Source: Xanthobacteraceae bacterium 501b (lineage in GTDB: Bacteria > Pseudomonadota > Alphaproteobacteria > Rhizobiales > Xanthobacteraceae). Taken from it: a stretch of DNA of 64,000 bases. Positions 54,249-63,519 of the stretch are shown here, piece after piece. A program made the translations under genes and the position numbers. The DNA is taken from positions 2,790,001 to 2,854,000 of the forward strand of contig KB899087.1 in assembly GCA_000378025.1 (NCBI GenBank), read 5' to 3'. The notes below the pieces were generated by a model. That model saw only the letters and a program-made list of their open reading frames with translations, had not been told where the DNA came from and did not search any database. How positions within the stretch are numbered: the first letter of the stretch is position 1; every line of letters begins with the position of its first letter.

Positions 54249-55204
54249 TGCTTCAGGATGCGGCTGGCGAACTCGCGGCGGAAGGCCGCGATATCGACCG
54301 GGCGGCGCATCTTCCACAGCGTGATCTCGTTGAGGTCGACCAGCCCGTGGCCGGGAACGGCGGTGGCGCCGACCACTTTGCCGAGAACCTGCGCCGCGTC
54401 TTCGCTCGCCATGAAGTCGAGGAAGATCTTGCCTTCCGCCGGGTTCGGCCCGCCGGCGACGAGGCCGCCGCCTTCCGAGACGTTCGGGGTGATGCGGCCA
54501 TAGACGATCTCCACCGGCTTGCCGGAGGACTTCGTCTCGAAGCAGGTGGTATCGAAGGTGAGGCCGATGGCGACCTCGCCCGCGCCCGCCAGCGCCGCAC
54601 CGCCTGAGCCGCCATCGGAATATTGGTAGACGTTCTCGTTCAGGTTTTCGACGAAGGGCCAGCCGAAGGCGTCGACGAAGGTGGTGAGGATCGCCCCGCC
54701 CGTGCCGGACTTCAGCGGCGAGGGCAGCGCGATTTCCTTGGCATAAACCGGCTTGATCAGGTCTTCCCAGGTGGTCGGCATCGGCAGCTTCTTCTGCGCC
54801 AGCCGGTCCTTGTTCACCACCATGCACATCGTGGTGGCGAAGTACTTGCTGTAGAAATCGTCCGGGTCGCGGAAGGCGGGGGCGATCTTGCTGTCCTCGG
54901 GCGCGTAGGGCTCGAACACGCCCGCCTGCTTCAGCTGTTCCAGCGCGACATTGTTGACGAGATAGACCACATCCGCCTGCGGCTTGCCCTTCTCGGCAAT
55001 CGCGCGCTCGGTGATCGGCCCGGTGGAGCCGGAAACGAATTTCACCTCAATGTCGGGATGCGCCTTCTTGAAGGCCGCGACCAGCGCCGTGTTAACGCTG
55101 TCGGAGGCGTTGTAGAGCACGACTTCCCGGGCAAGGGAGGGGGCCGCGCCGAGCGTGGCGAGAGCGGCGGCAAGGCCGAGGGCTTTCAGCATATCGAAGA
55201 ACAT
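54245..55204 (-). CDS. Periplasmic substrate-binding protein, aminoethylphosphonate/Fe(III) type
   Basis: 319 residues with a signal peptide (cleavage likely after APSLA, about residue 25). The mature start REVVLYNASDSVNTALVAAF and the ADVVYLVNN and LPSPLKSGTGGAI blocks fit the SBP family of Fe(III) and 2-aminoethylphosphonate importers. GLTFDTTCFET and VYGRITPNVSEGGGLV are further family-like parts. The paired Tyr ligands of ferric proteins are not evident, which favours an organic ligand. First gene of the operon; GGAG precedes the ATG. Divergent from a LysR gene. Confidence 0.87.
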   Translation of the reverse strand: MFFDMLKALGLAAALATLGAAPSLAREVVLYNASDSVNTALVAAFKKAHPDIEVKFVSGSTGPITERAIAEKGKPQADVVYLVNNVALEQLKQAGVFEPYAPEDSKIAPAFRDPDDFYSKYFATTMCMVVNKDRLAQKKLPMPTTWEDLIKPVYAKEIALPSPLKSGTGGAILTTFVDAFGWPFVENLNENVYQYSDGGSGGAALAGAGEVAIGLTFDTTCFETKSSGKPVEIVYGRITPNVSEGGGLVAGGPNPAEGKIFLDFMASEDAAQVLGKVVGATAVPGHGLVDLNEITLWKMRRPVDIAAFRREFASRILKQ

Positions 55205-55317
55205 CGGGGTCTCCGCAGGCAGGGGGAATAAGGCCGTGATATAAGTGTCGTTAAAGTGTGTGACGTCTGAATGAAGCCACGCTTATGACCTGAGCCTCCT
55301 CGCCGAGACCGATCACC

Positions 55318-56232
55318 ATGAACTTCGCCCAGCTCCGTGCCTTCCAGGCCATCGCCACCCACCGCACCTTCTCGGAGGCGGCGCAGGCGCTGGGGGTGAG
55401 CCAGCCGGCCATCACCCAGCATGTGAAGGCGCTGGAGGAGGCGGTCGGGGCGCGGCTGTTCCTGCGCACCGGGGCGGGCATCGAGCTGACCCCCGATGCG
55501 CGCGACCTGCTGCCCCGGGTGCGGCAGGTGATGCTGATGCTCGACGACATTGGCGCCCGCATGGATGAGGGCCGCACCCTCAATGCCGGCTATCTCGCGC
55601 TGGGCCTGTGCGCGCCCTATGTGGCGATGCCGATTCTGGAGCGGTTCACAGCGCTGCATCCCGGCATAAGGCTCGATGTGCGGCTGGAGAATTCCAGCGT
55701 CCTGCTCGACCTCGTGGCCCAGCATCGGGTGGATGTCGCCATCGCCACTCTGGAGGCACCGCATCCGGATTTCGCCTGCGACCGCCTGCTCTCCCAGGAG
55801 GTTCTGCTGCTGGTGCATGAGGGCCATCCCTGGTGGGGACGGGAAAGGGTCGACCTCTCGGAGGTGAAGCACCAGCGCCTCGTGCTGCGCGAGGCGGGAT
55901 CAATGACGCGGCATCTGTTCGAGGCGGCGCTGGCCAGGCGCGGCCTCGCGATCACGCCGCACCTGGTGCTCGGCAGCCGCGAGGCGGTCAAGGAGGCGGT
56001 GGCGGCGAAGATCGGCCTTGGCATCGTGCTGAACCGCGAACTCGGCTGCGATCCGCGCCTTCATGCGGTGGCGATCGACGGGGCGCCCGCGCGCGCCGAC
56101 GAATATCTCGTCACCCGTCGGGAGATCCGCCCGCTCGGCGCCGTCGCGGCTTTCGCCGCTGTGGCGCGCGCGGTGTTCACTACGCAGGGCAACGTCCCGA
56201 CCGATCAATCGACCAGCGCTGGCACGTCATAG
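55318..56232 (+). CDS. LysR-family regulator of the phosphonate-type operon
   Basis: 304 residues. The N-terminal helix-turn-helix is NFAQLRAFQAIATHRTFSEA, then AAQALGVSQPAITQHVKALE. The effector domain follows from about residue 90 (LALGLCAPYVAMPILERF). It is divergent from the binding-protein gene, the usual place for the operon's own regulator. The 113-base spacer holds a 5-base inverted pair, ATAAG at about 55226 and CTTAT at about 55282, too short to be called an operator. No good match to a specific LysR subgroup. Confidence 0.88.
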   Translation: MNFAQLRAFQAIATHRTFSEAAQALGVSQPAITQHVKALEEAVGARLFLRTGAGIELTPDARDLLPRVRQVMLMLDDIGARMDEGRTLNAGYLALGLCAPYVAMPILERFTALHPGIRLDVRLENSSVLLDLVAQHRVDVAIATLEAPHPDFACDRLLSQEVLLLVHEGHPWWGRERVDLSEVKHQRLVLREAGSMTRHLFEAALARRGLAITPHLVLGSREAVKEAVAAKIGLGIVLNRELGCDPRLHAVAIDGAPARADEYLVTRREIRPLGAVAAFAAVARAVFTTQGNVPTDQSTSAGTS

Positions 56233-56274
56233 CGCTCCGGCGCCGCCGTCGCCCAGCGCCGACCAGGCCGCGCG

Positions 56275-56529
56275 TCAGTTGCCCTTTGCGGGGTCTTCGA
56301 TCTCGACCTCCGGACGGTCGACGCCCTGCGCCACTTCCTCATGCCACCGGCCGCTCTTGTCCTGATAGGCGATCGGCCGGGTCTCGCCGGAAACCGACTG
56401 CCGGGCCGCGGCGTCGCGGGCAGCGGCAAGCGCCGATTCATGGGTGGGATGGGTTTCCGAGAACACGTCGCCGAGCTTATAGGCCCAGCCGCCGTCATGC
56501 TCGACGATCTCGTAGCGTATCTGGCTCAT
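56275..56529 (-). CDS. DUF2188 domain protein
   Basis: 84 residues: IRYEIVEHDGGWAYKLGD, then an Ala-rich helix (HESALAAARDAAARQ) and a SGRWHEE segment, the DUF2188 pattern. It is often found among rhizobial stress genes, and the function is unknown. GGGAGG precedes the ATG, and an EcfG-like promoter ends 21 bases upstream, so the leader would be very short. Confidence 0.82.
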   Translation of the reverse strand: MSQIRYEIVEHDGGWAYKLGDVFSETHPTHESALAAARDAAARQSVSGETRPIAYQDKSGRWHEEVAQGVDRPEVEIEDPAKGN

Positions 56530-56549
56530 GATGGTTCCTCCCGCTGCTT

Positions 56550-56575
56550 AACCGTCGTGCCTGCTTGGCGGTTCC
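56550..56575 (-). promoter_or_regulatory. EcfG-like promoter of the DUF2188 gene
   Basis: Minus strand GGAAC (56575-56571), 17 bases, GGTT (56553-56550): exact -35, -10 with one mismatch to CGTT. Confidence 0.55.
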
Positions 56576-56646
56576 GGTGTCCCTTCGGCGCAAGGCAGCA
56601 CAGACGACGCACGCCCGCTTGCCGTTTGCCACGGTTGGCGCCAGCG

Positions 56647-57477
56647 TCAATTCGGAAAGCGCATCACATGCCGGACCCGTTCGAAATCATCGACGGAAAA
56701 CTCACGTTCGATCGCACGGATACAGCGGCGATCATAGGAATCGTTCAGGTTCCAGGGGATGAACCGCACGCCGGCCGAGCGGAGCTTACTGTCGATGATC
56801 TCCATGGGATCGAGCCAGGAACCCCGGACTGACGTTGCATAGGCGGATGGGGCCACGGTGCCATCGTCGAAGGTGACGTTGTAGATCATCTTGTCGCTGG
56901 TGCGACCCTTTCGCGAATAATGGCTGCAGCCCGTTTCGACGTAAGCCGCCGTCGCCCAGGGGTGCAGGCGCGGCGTGTTCCACGGCAGCAGGGGCGAGAC
57001 GTAGTAGCCTTCCGGCGTGAACACCTCGAAGGCCCGGACCTGCAACATCGCCAACGGGACGCTCATCGCGAATAGCAGAGCGGCTGCACCCGTCAGAAAC
57101 CACGCCGGCATAAACACGAAACGGCGCACATAACGCGCGGGGTCTGCCTCGGTCGCAAGCCGAGCCATCATCCGACGCAGCAGCCAACGCGTGAACCAGT
57201 TCTGCTTTGGCGCGGCGACATCGTTGACAAAATCAGTGACCTGCCAGTTGGGCGACGAGAGGGTCGTAAATATCGCGAGCGCGATGGAAATCAAGAAAGC
57301 GCCCGGCATACCAACGAATAGAGGAGCGATAAAATCATATTCGTACAGCATCCCATTCATATTACTGGAAACTATTAATACATTTGTTCGTGTTATATTT
57401 TCAATATAATAAGTAAGAAAAAGTACTAATGTAAAAAACATTGCCATAAAGAATATGGACGCGAATGCAACAATCAC
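56647..57477 (-). CDS. Orphan membrane protein in AT-rich pocket, start uncertain
   Basis: About 276 residues if a GTG at 57477 is used. Three hydrophobic segments: FASIFFMAMFFTLVLFLTYY, VGMPGAFLISIALAIFTTL and PAWFLTGAAALLFAMSVPLA. A C-terminal soluble region of about 130 residues follows, with HYSRKGRTSDKMIYNVTF and RCIRAIEREF. I recognise no family. No ribosome site fits any start; the frame stays open to 57831, so the N-terminus may be longer or the gene 5'-truncated. Bases 57340-57480 are strikingly AT-rich compared with the surroundings, which suggests foreign origin. Confidence 0.55.
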   Translation of the reverse strand: MIVAFASIFFMAMFFTLVLFLTYYIENITRTNVLIVSSNMNGMLYEYDFIAPLFVGMPGAFLISIALAIFTTLSSPNWQVTDFVNDVAAPKQNWFTRWLLRRMMARLATEADPARYVRRFVFMPAWFLTGAAALLFAMSVPLAMLQVRAFEVFTPEGYYVSPLLPWNTPRLHPWATAAYVETGCSHYSRKGRTSDKMIYNVTFDDGTVAPSAYATSVRGSWLDPMEIIDSKLRSAGVRFIPWNLNDSYDRRCIRAIEREFSVDDFERVRHVMRFPN

Positions 57478-57886
57478 ATCGTACGAACCGATAAGGCTGC
57501 ACTTCGAGACATATGCGATGACAGATGTGCCCCCCCCTCTCGCGCCAGCCTTTCGCTGACTTCTTCCTTCTGGGCTCCGTCCACAGGCGCCTCCCCCACC
57601 ACACTCAACGACGACGCCGCAAAGGCCGGGGCATCCGGAGCCGCCAGCGGGTGTGGCACGCGACGCGCGCCGCAGCGCCCCCTTCCACGAGAGGTGCAGG
57701 GGAGCGCAACGCCAGATGGATGTAAGCCGCCGGTCGGCCTTTCGTCCATCGCCATGCGCGCGCACGCGCCCAGCGGCGCCGTCCTGCGCCCGGGATGACC
57801 TTTTCTTGATGCAACTCGTTTGCAGTTGCACGACGCTCGACTTCGCGTAGAGTGCTTCTGCAACTCATTCGCAAATGGAGGCTGGC
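57478..57886. other. Intergenic region with G8 tract, palindrome fragment and sit promoter
   Basis: 409 bases. A run of eight C (57530-57537, G on the minus strand) lies just upstream of the orphan gene. A fragment cccgggatgacc at 57789-57800 resembles the REP ends seen in the cbb operon. The last 80 bases are the sit control region. The middle, 57545-57780, shows no gene signal. Confidence 0.5.
57810..57873 (+). promoter_or_regulatory. sit promoter flanked by two Fur/Mur-family operator-like dyads
   Basis: TGCAACTCGTTTGCA (57810-57824) and TGCAACTCATTCGCA (57859-57873) are near-identical, imperfectly palindromic 15-mers. Between them lies a sigma-70 promoter: TTGCAC (57826-57831), 16 bases, TAGAGT (57848-57853). 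One dyad abuts the -35 and the other covers the start site and leader, a layout for repression by a Fur-family metalloregulator such as Mur. Confidence 0.65.
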
Positions 57887-58831
57887 ATGTGGAGACAATC
57901 GAGGCGCGCAATCCTGGCCAGTCTTCTGGTCGCCGGCCTGGCTGGGCTCGCCGGGGCGCCGGCCGCGCTGGCGCAGGAGAGCGCACCGCAGGGCACGCCG
58001 CCAAAATTCAAGGCGGTGACGACCTTCACCGTCATCGCCGACATGGCCCGCAACGTGGCCGGGGATGCAGCGGTGGTGGAATCGATCACCAAGCCCGGCG
58101 CGGAGATCCACAATTACGCCCCGACCCCGGGCGACATACAGCGCGCCCAGGGAGCGCAGCTGATCCTCTGGAACGGGCTGAACCTTGAACTCTGGTTCGA
58201 GAAGTTCTTCCAGAACCTCAAGGATGTCCCCAGCGTCGTCGTCAGCGACGGCGTCACGCCGATGAGCATTGCCGACGGCCCCTATCGCGGCAAGCCGAAC
58301 CCGCATGCCTGGATGTCGCCAAGCAACGCGCTAATCTATATCGACAACATCCGCGACGCCTTCGTGAAATACGACCCCGCCAATGCCGCGACCTATGAGG
58401 CCAATGCGAGCGCCTACAAGGCGAAGCTGGAGGCGTCGGTGGCGCCGATCCGCGCCGAGCTGGAGACGATCCCCGCCGACAAGCGCTGGCTGGTGACGAG
58501 CGAAGGCGCCTTTTCCTATCTCGCCCGCGACTATGGCCTGAAGGAACTCTATCTCTGGCCGATCAATGCCGACCAGCAGGGCACGCCGCAGCAGGTGCGC
58601 AAGGTAATCGACGCCGTGCGTAAGAACGGCGTCCCCGCCGTGTTCAGCGAAAGCACGGTTTCCGACAAGCCCGCGCGGCAGGTGGCGCGGGAGACGGGTG
58701 CGCTCTATGGCGGCGTGCTCTATGTCGATTCGCTCAGCGAGGCCGACGGCCCCGTGCCAACCTATATCGACCTGCTGCGCGTGACTTCCGGCACGCTCAC
58801 CAAGGGCCTTTCGCAGGGGTTGTCGCAGTGA
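57887..58831 (+). CDS. sitA: Manganese/iron ABC importer, substrate-binding protein
   Basis: Cluster A-I binding protein of 314 residues with a signal peptide (cleavage about residue 30, PAALAQ). Candidate metal ligands: His in AEIHNYAP, His in NPHAWMSP, Glu in TSEGAFSY and Asp in [10 protein letters not shown]. Glu at the third position and the lack of a His-rich loop point to Mn(II)/Fe(II) rather than Zn. GGAGG with 5-base spacing marks the ATG at 57887; an earlier ATG at 57875 is less likely. Confidence 0.92.
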   Translation: MWRQSRRAILASLLVAGLAGLAGAPAALAQESAPQGTPPKFKAVTTFTVIADMARNVAGDAAVVESITKPGAEIHNYAPTPGDIQRAQGAQLILWNGLNLELWFEKFFQNLKDVPSVVVSDGVTPMSIADGPYRGKPNPHAWMSPSNALIYIDNIRDAFVKYDPANAATYEANASAYKAKLEASVAPIRAELETIPADKRWLVTSEGAFSYLARDYGLKELYLWPINADQQGTPQQVRKVIDAVRKNGVPAVFSESTVSDKPARQVARETGALYGGVLYVDSLSEADGPVPTYIDLLRVTSGTLTKGLSQGLSQ

Positions 58832-59715
58832 ACGCGCCCTCCCCTGCCCTGTCGGCGACCGGGCTTTCGGTCAGCGGCCTCACCGTGACGTATCGCAACG
58901 GTCACACCGCCCTGCGCGATGCCAGCTTCGCCATTCCGCTGGGCACCATCACGGCCCTTGTCGGGGTGAACGGCTCGGGCAAGTCCACCCTGTTCAAGGC
59001 GATCATGGGCTTTGTGCGCCCCGCGGCGGGGGAGATAAGCATCCTCGGCGGCACCGTGGGCGAAGCCCTGCGGCAGAACCTCGTCGCCTATGTCCCGCAG
59101 AACGAGGAGGTCGACTGGAACTTCCCGGTGCTGGTCGAGGACGTGGTGATGATGGGCCGCTACGGCCATATGGGGTTCATGCGCATCCCCCGCGCGGCGG
59201 ACCGGCAGGCGGTGACGCAGGCGCTGGGCCGCGTCGGGATGAACGACTTCCGCACCCGGCAGATCGGCGAACTCTCCGGCGGCCAGAAAAAGCGCGTCTT
59301 CCTTGCCCGCGCGCTGGCGCAGGATGCGCGGGTGATCCTGCTCGACGAGCCGTTCACCGGCGTCGACGTGCAGACCGAGCAGGCGATCGTCGCGCTGCTC
59401 CGGTCGCTGCGCGATGAGGGCCGGGTGATGCTGGTCTCCACCCACAATCTCGGCAGCGTGCCGGAGTTCTGCGACCGCACCGTGCTGGTCAAGGGCACCG
59501 TCCTCGCCCATGGCCCGACCGCCGAAACGTTCACCGAGGCCAATCTGGAAAAGACCTTCGGCGGCGTGCTGCGCCATTTCGTGCTGGGTGGCGCCGGACT
59601 GCACGCCGATGACGACAGCCGCCAGATTTCCGTGCTGACCGACGACGAGCGCCCGCTGGTGTTCTATGGCGAGAAGGGCGAATGCCCGCCCCGCACGCGG
59701 GAGAACGCCCCGTGA
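58828..59715 (+). CDS. sitB: Manganese/iron ABC importer, ATP-binding protein
   Basis: 295 residues. Walker [11 protein letters not shown]-loop VPQNEEVDW, signature ELSGGQKKR, Walker [13 protein letters not shown], switch STHN with His followed by Asn. It belongs to the zinc/manganese ATPase group. The GTG start overlaps the sitA stop (GTGA). The C-terminal about 40 residues ([12 protein letters not shown] and the tail) are an extension. Confidence 0.93.
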   Translation: MNAPSPALSATGLSVSGLTVTYRNGHTALRDASFAIPLGTITALVGVNGSGKSTLFKAIMGFVRPAAGEISILGGTVGEALRQNLVAYVPQNEEVDWNFPVLVEDVVMMGRYGHMGFMRIPRAADRQAVTQALGRVGMNDFRTRQIGELSGGQKKRVFLARALAQDARVILLDEPFTGVDVQTEQAIVALLRSLRDEGRVMLVSTHNLGSVPEFCDRTVLVKGTVLAHGPTAETFTEANLEKTFGGVLRHFVLGGAGLHADDDSRQISVLTDDERPLVFYGEKGECPPRTRENAP

Positions 59716-60590
59716 TCGACCTTCTGACGGAGCCCTTCGGCTATGAATACATGCGCAACGCCATGTGGGTCTCGGCCCTTGTCGGCGCCGTCTGCGCGTT
59801 CCTGTCCTGCTACCTCATGCTCAAGGGCTGGTCGCTGATCGGCGATGCGCTGTCCCACGCCGTCGTTCCCGGCGTCGCCGGCGCCTATATGCTCGGCCTG
59901 CCCTATGCGGTCGGCGCCTTCTTCTCCGGCGGGCTCGCCGCCGCCGCCATGCTGTTTCTCAACCAGCGCACCCGGCTGCGGGAAGACGCCATTATCGGGC
60001 TGATCTTCTCCTCCTTTTTTGCGCTGGGGCTGTTCATGGTGTCGTTGTCGCCGACCTCGGTGAACATCCAGACCATCGTGCTCGGCAATATCCTCACCAT
60101 CACCCCCGAGGACACGCTGCAACTCGCGATCATCGGCGTGGTCTCGCTGGCCATCCTCCTGCTGAAATGGAAGGATCTGCTGGCGGTGTTCTTCGACGAG
60201 GCGCATGCGCGCTCGATCGGGCTGAAGCCGACCGCGCTGAAGATCATGTTCTTCACACTGCTCTCGGCCTCGACCGTGGCGGCGCTGCAGACGGTGGGCG
60301 CCTTTCTCGTCATCTGCCTGGTGGTGACGCCCGGCGCCACCGCCTATCTCCTGAGCGACCGTTTCCCGCGCCTGCTGATGATCGCCGTCACCATCGGTGC
60401 CGCAACGAGTTTTGTCGGCGCCTATGTCAGCTATTTCCTCGACGGCGCCACCGGCGGCATCATCGTGGTGCTGCAGACGCTGATCTTCCTCGCTGCCTTT
60501 GTCTTCGCCCCCAAGCACGGCATGCTGGCGGCGCGGCGGCGGGCGGCGCAAGCCCTGAAGTCGAATGCCCTCAAGGTCGAGGAGGCATGA
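59712..60590 (+). CDS. sitC: Manganese/iron ABC importer, permease 1
   Basis: 292 residues with about eight membrane helices of the ABC-3 (zinc/manganese) permease family: [23 protein letters not shown] and the [20 protein letters not shown] block. GTG start overlaps the sitB stop (GTGA); an upstream in-frame start would run deep into sitB. C-terminal Ala/Arg-rich cytoplasmic tail. Confidence 0.92.
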   Translation: MIDLLTEPFGYEYMRNAMWVSALVGAVCAFLSCYLMLKGWSLIGDALSHAVVPGVAGAYMLGLPYAVGAFFSGGLAAAAMLFLNQRTRLREDAIIGLIFSSFFALGLFMVSLSPTSVNIQTIVLGNILTITPEDTLQLAIIGVVSLAILLLKWKDLLAVFFDEAHARSIGLKPTALKIMFFTLLSASTVAALQTVGAFLVICLVVTPGATAYLLSDRFPRLLMIAVTIGAATSFVGAYVSYFLDGATGGIIVVLQTLIFLAAFVFAPKHGMLAARRRAAQALKSNALKVEEA

Positions 60591-61432
60591 CCATGGTCGA
60601 GAGCCTGCTCGCGCCGTTCCAGTTCCCGTTCATGGTCAATGCGCTCGTCATATCGGCGCTGGTGGCGGTGCCGATGGCGCTGCTGTCCTGTTTCCTGGTG
60701 CTGAAGGGCTGGTCGCTGATGGGCGACGCCATTTCGCACGCCGTTTTCCCCGGCGTGGTCATCGCCTATATCGTCGGCCTCCCGCTGGCGGTCGGCGCCT
60801 TCGCCGCTGGCATGTTCTGCGCCGTGGCGACGGGATTCCTCAAGGACAACAGCCGGATCAAGCAGGACACGGTGATGGGCATCGTGTTCTCCGGCATGTT
60901 CGGCTTCGGACTGGTGCTCTACGTCAAGATCCAGTCGGAAGTGCATCTCGACCACATCCTGTTCGGCGACATGCTCGGCGTTGCCTGGCGGGACATCGGC
61001 GAGAGCGCGCTCATCGCCGCCATCGTCGCCGGAATCATCGCGGTGAAGTGGAAGGATTTTCTGCTGCACGCCTTCGACCCCGCGCAGGCGCGCGTGGTCG
61101 GGCTGCGGGTCGGGCTGCTGCATTACGGCCTGCTGTGCCTGATCTCACTCGCCATTGTCGGGGCGCTGAAGGCGGTGGGACTGATCCTGGCCATCGCCAT
61201 GCTGATCGCGCCGGGGGCGATCGCGTTCCTGGTGACGCGCACCTTCGGCGCCATGCTGGCGGCCTCGCTGGTGATCGGCGTCGGGGCGTCTTTTCTGGGG
61301 GTCTATCTCTCGTTCTTCCTCGACAGCGCCCCGGCCCCGACCATCGTGCTGGTGATGAGCGCGGTCTTCATCGCCGCCCTGCTGCGCTCGTCGCTGGCGA
61401 CCCGTCGGATCGAGACGGGAGATGCCGGCTGA
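60587..61432 (+). CDS. sitD: Manganese/iron ABC importer, permease 2
   Basis: 281 residues, second ABC-3 permease, clearly paralogous to sitC (LKGWSLMGDAISHAVFPGVVIAY, VGLILAIAMLIAPGAIAFL). Having two permeases is the SitABCD layout, in contrast to single-permease Znu/Mnt systems. The ATG at 60587 overlaps the sitC stop (ATGA). Confidence 0.93.
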   Translation: MTMVESLLAPFQFPFMVNALVISALVAVPMALLSCFLVLKGWSLMGDAISHAVFPGVVIAYIVGLPLAVGAFAAGMFCAVATGFLKDNSRIKQDTVMGIVFSGMFGFGLVLYVKIQSEVHLDHILFGDMLGVAWRDIGESALIAAIVAGIIAVKWKDFLLHAFDPAQARVVGLRVGLLHYGLLCLISLAIVGALKAVGLILAIAMLIAPGAIAFLVTRTFGAMLAASLVIGVGASFLGVYLSFFLDSAPAPTIVLVMSAVFIAALLRSSLATRRIETGDAG

Positions 61433-61469
61433 GCGACGCCGGCTTTCTCAAACGCTCGGCGCAGGAAGG

Positions 61470-61763
61470 CTAGACGACGAGCATCAGTGCCAGCCATGCC
61501 GACGCCGCCGCCCGGGCAAACACGCCCCATCCGGGCGCCTCCCGCCCGGCGGAGCGCCAGACCGAGACGGTGAGCAGCACATTCAGCGGCAGCGGCAGAA
61601 AGAAGATCAGCGCCGCGAGCCAGAGCGGGGCGCCGGCGACATGGGCGGCCAGCGCCGTCCCGCCGGTGATCAGATTGACCAGCGTGCCGACGATGAGCAT
61701 GTTCCACCAGAAGACGCGCGCCAGCGGCACCTCGCCCCGCCAATGACGTCTCACAAAATCCAC
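61470..61763 (-). CDS. Small membrane protein, unknown function
   Basis: 97 residues: a short basic N-terminus (VRRHWRGEVPLARVFWWNM) and about three hydrophobic stretches (LIVGTLVNLITGGTALAAHV, PLWLAALIFFLPLPLNVLL, ASAWLALMLVV). The GTG at 61763 has GAGG upstream; another GTG at 61784 is possible. It is convergent with sitD. No function recognised. Confidence 0.65.
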   Translation of the reverse strand: MDFVRRHWRGEVPLARVFWWNMLIVGTLVNLITGGTALAAHVAGAPLWLAALIFFLPLPLNVLLTVSVWRSAGREAPGWGVFARAAASAWLALMLVV

Positions 61764-61880
61764 CCTGCCACCTCGCGCTGACACACCGGCGCCCCCCCGG
61801 ACTCCGGGCGCGCCGATGTGCCTTTACGGGAGGTTGCGCGCGAGCGCCACCGGCACCGGCCTTGCGGCTCCGTTGTGCCG

Positions 61881-63473
61881 TCAGTGGGCGAAGGCCTCAG
61901 CGACACCCTGGTTCTCCGGATCGCGCGGCTTGAGGCCGGCACGGTCGAGCGAGACCAGGCGCGGGGCCATTTGCGTGTCGACCACCGCCGGCGTTCGGTC
62001 GTCCACCTTGCCGGTCCAGCCGCCACCCAGCGCCTTGTTGAGCGCGACATAGTCGGTGGCGATGGCCACCCGACTGGTGAGGAGCGTGTCGTCAGCGGAA
62101 TAGGCCGAACGTTCGGCGACCAGCACGTCGAGGAAGCTCGACGAGCCGCTCTGGTAGAGCACGCGGGCAAGCTCCACGGCCTGCCTGTAGGACGCGGCGG
62201 AGGCGCTGAGGCTGCGATATTTGATGCGCTCCTGCTGAAGGGAGACGCTGGCATTCTCCACATCCTGCAGGGCGCTTAGCACGGCGGCATGATAGGTGAG
62301 GAAATACTCGTCGCGCTGGGCCTGGGCGAAGTCCACCGCCGCCTTCAGCTGCCCGGCGTTGAAGATCGGGATGCTGACGCTCGGTCCGAAGCTCCAGCTG
62401 ACCGATGAACTCTTGGCGAGATCGCCAACCTTGGCGGCCGAGGTCGTGACCTCGCCGACGAGGCTCACATCGGGGTAGCGCGCGGCCTCGGCCTGGCCGA
62501 TCTTGGCCGTGTACTGGGCGTATTGGCGCTCGGCGAGGCGCACATCGGGGCGCGAGAGCAGCACATTGGCCGGCACGCCGCGCGGGATCGCCTTGACCGG
62601 CGTCGGGATCGGGGCGCTGCGCTTCATGGTTTCGTTCAGCGCGCTCGGCGGCTGGCCGAGCAGGATGGCCAGCTGATGAACGGTCTGCTGGTAGTTCGAT
62701 TCCAGTTCGGGAATATTGGCCTCGGTGCTCGCCGCCTGCCCTTCCGCATTGGCGACATCGACGGCGGAAGCCGAGCCCGCCTGCAGCTTGGTGCGGGTCA
62801 AGGCGGCGGTCTCGCGCTGGGAGACGGCGGTACGCCGCGCCAGCGCCGCCCGCGCCTGATAGCCGCGCGCCTCGACATAATAGGTCGCCACGTCGCCGAT
62901 CAGGGTGAGCAGCGTGTTGCGCAGCGTCTCCTCGGCGGCATCCAGCCCATAGGTCGCCGCCTCGGCCGCGCGGCGGTTCTCGCCGAACAGGTCAAGCTCC
63001 CAGCTGGCATTGGAGCCGAGGGTGAAGGTGTCGAACGGGCCGGAAACCGTCACATCGCCGCTACTGGAAACGTTGCTGCCATTGTCGGCCCGGCTATAGC
63101 TGCCCGAGCCGGCAACGGTGGGAGCCAGCGCGCCGATCGCCTGCTGCCGGGTGGCGCGGGCCTGGCGCACCCGCGCCTTGGCGGTGGCGACATCGAGATT
63201 GCCGGCGACCGCCTCGTCGACCAGCCGGTTCAGCGTCGGATCGCCAAGCCGCTTCCACCAGTCCGCAAGCTCCGGTGGGCGGTTGTCCGCCTCCTCGCCA
63301 GTGACGGTCACGGACGGTGATGCCTTGCCCCAGCTGGCGGGCAGTTGGAAGCCGGGGGCGCGATAGTCAGGCCCGACGGCGCAGCCCCCGAGCAGAGCGG
63401 CGAGAAGGAGCGCACCCGCGAGGCGCGGTGCCGCTACAGGGAGGGAGCGGCACTTCATGGGCAGGAAGGACAT
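61881..63473 (-). CDS. RND efflux outer-membrane lipoprotein (NodT/OprM family)
   Basis: 530 residues. Lipoprotein signal ending LLAALLGGCAVGPDY, with the acylated Cys at about 31. Two repeats of the outer-membrane efflux protein domain follow, rich in long coiled-coil helices that form the TolC-like tunnel; PPELADWWKRLGDPTLNRL, RPDVRLAERQYAQYTAKIGQ and GPSVSIPIFNAGQLKAAVD are characteristic. It starts 46 bases after the pump gene, so it completes an RND operon whose adaptor would lie further upstream. Confidence 0.93.
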   Translation of the reverse strand: MSFLPMKCRSLPVAAPRLAGALLLAALLGGCAVGPDYRAPGFQLPASWGKASPSVTVTGEEADNRPPELADWWKRLGDPTLNRLVDEAVAGNLDVATAKARVRQARATRQQAIGALAPTVAGSGSYSRADNGSNVSSSGDVTVSGPFDTFTLGSNASWELDLFGENRRAAEAATYGLDAAEETLRNTLLTLIGDVATYYVEARGYQARAALARRTAVSQRETAALTRTKLQAGSASAVDVANAEGQAASTEANIPELESNYQQTVHQLAILLGQPPSALNETMKRSAPIPTPVKAIPRGVPANVLLSRPDVRLAERQYAQYTAKIGQAEAARYPDVSLVGEVTTSAAKVGDLAKSSSVSWSFGPSVSIPIFNAGQLKAAVDFAQAQRDEYFLTYHAAVLSALQDVENASVSLQQERIKYRSLSASAASYRQAVELARVLYQSGSSSFLDVLVAERSAYSADDTLLTSRVAIATDYVALNKALGGGWTGKVDDRTPAVVDTQMAPRLVSLDRAGLKPRDPENQGVAEAFAH

Positions 63474-63519
63474 CGATGCACCTGACCGGCGAATGAGGGG
63501 CGTGGCGGGGCGGCGGGGA

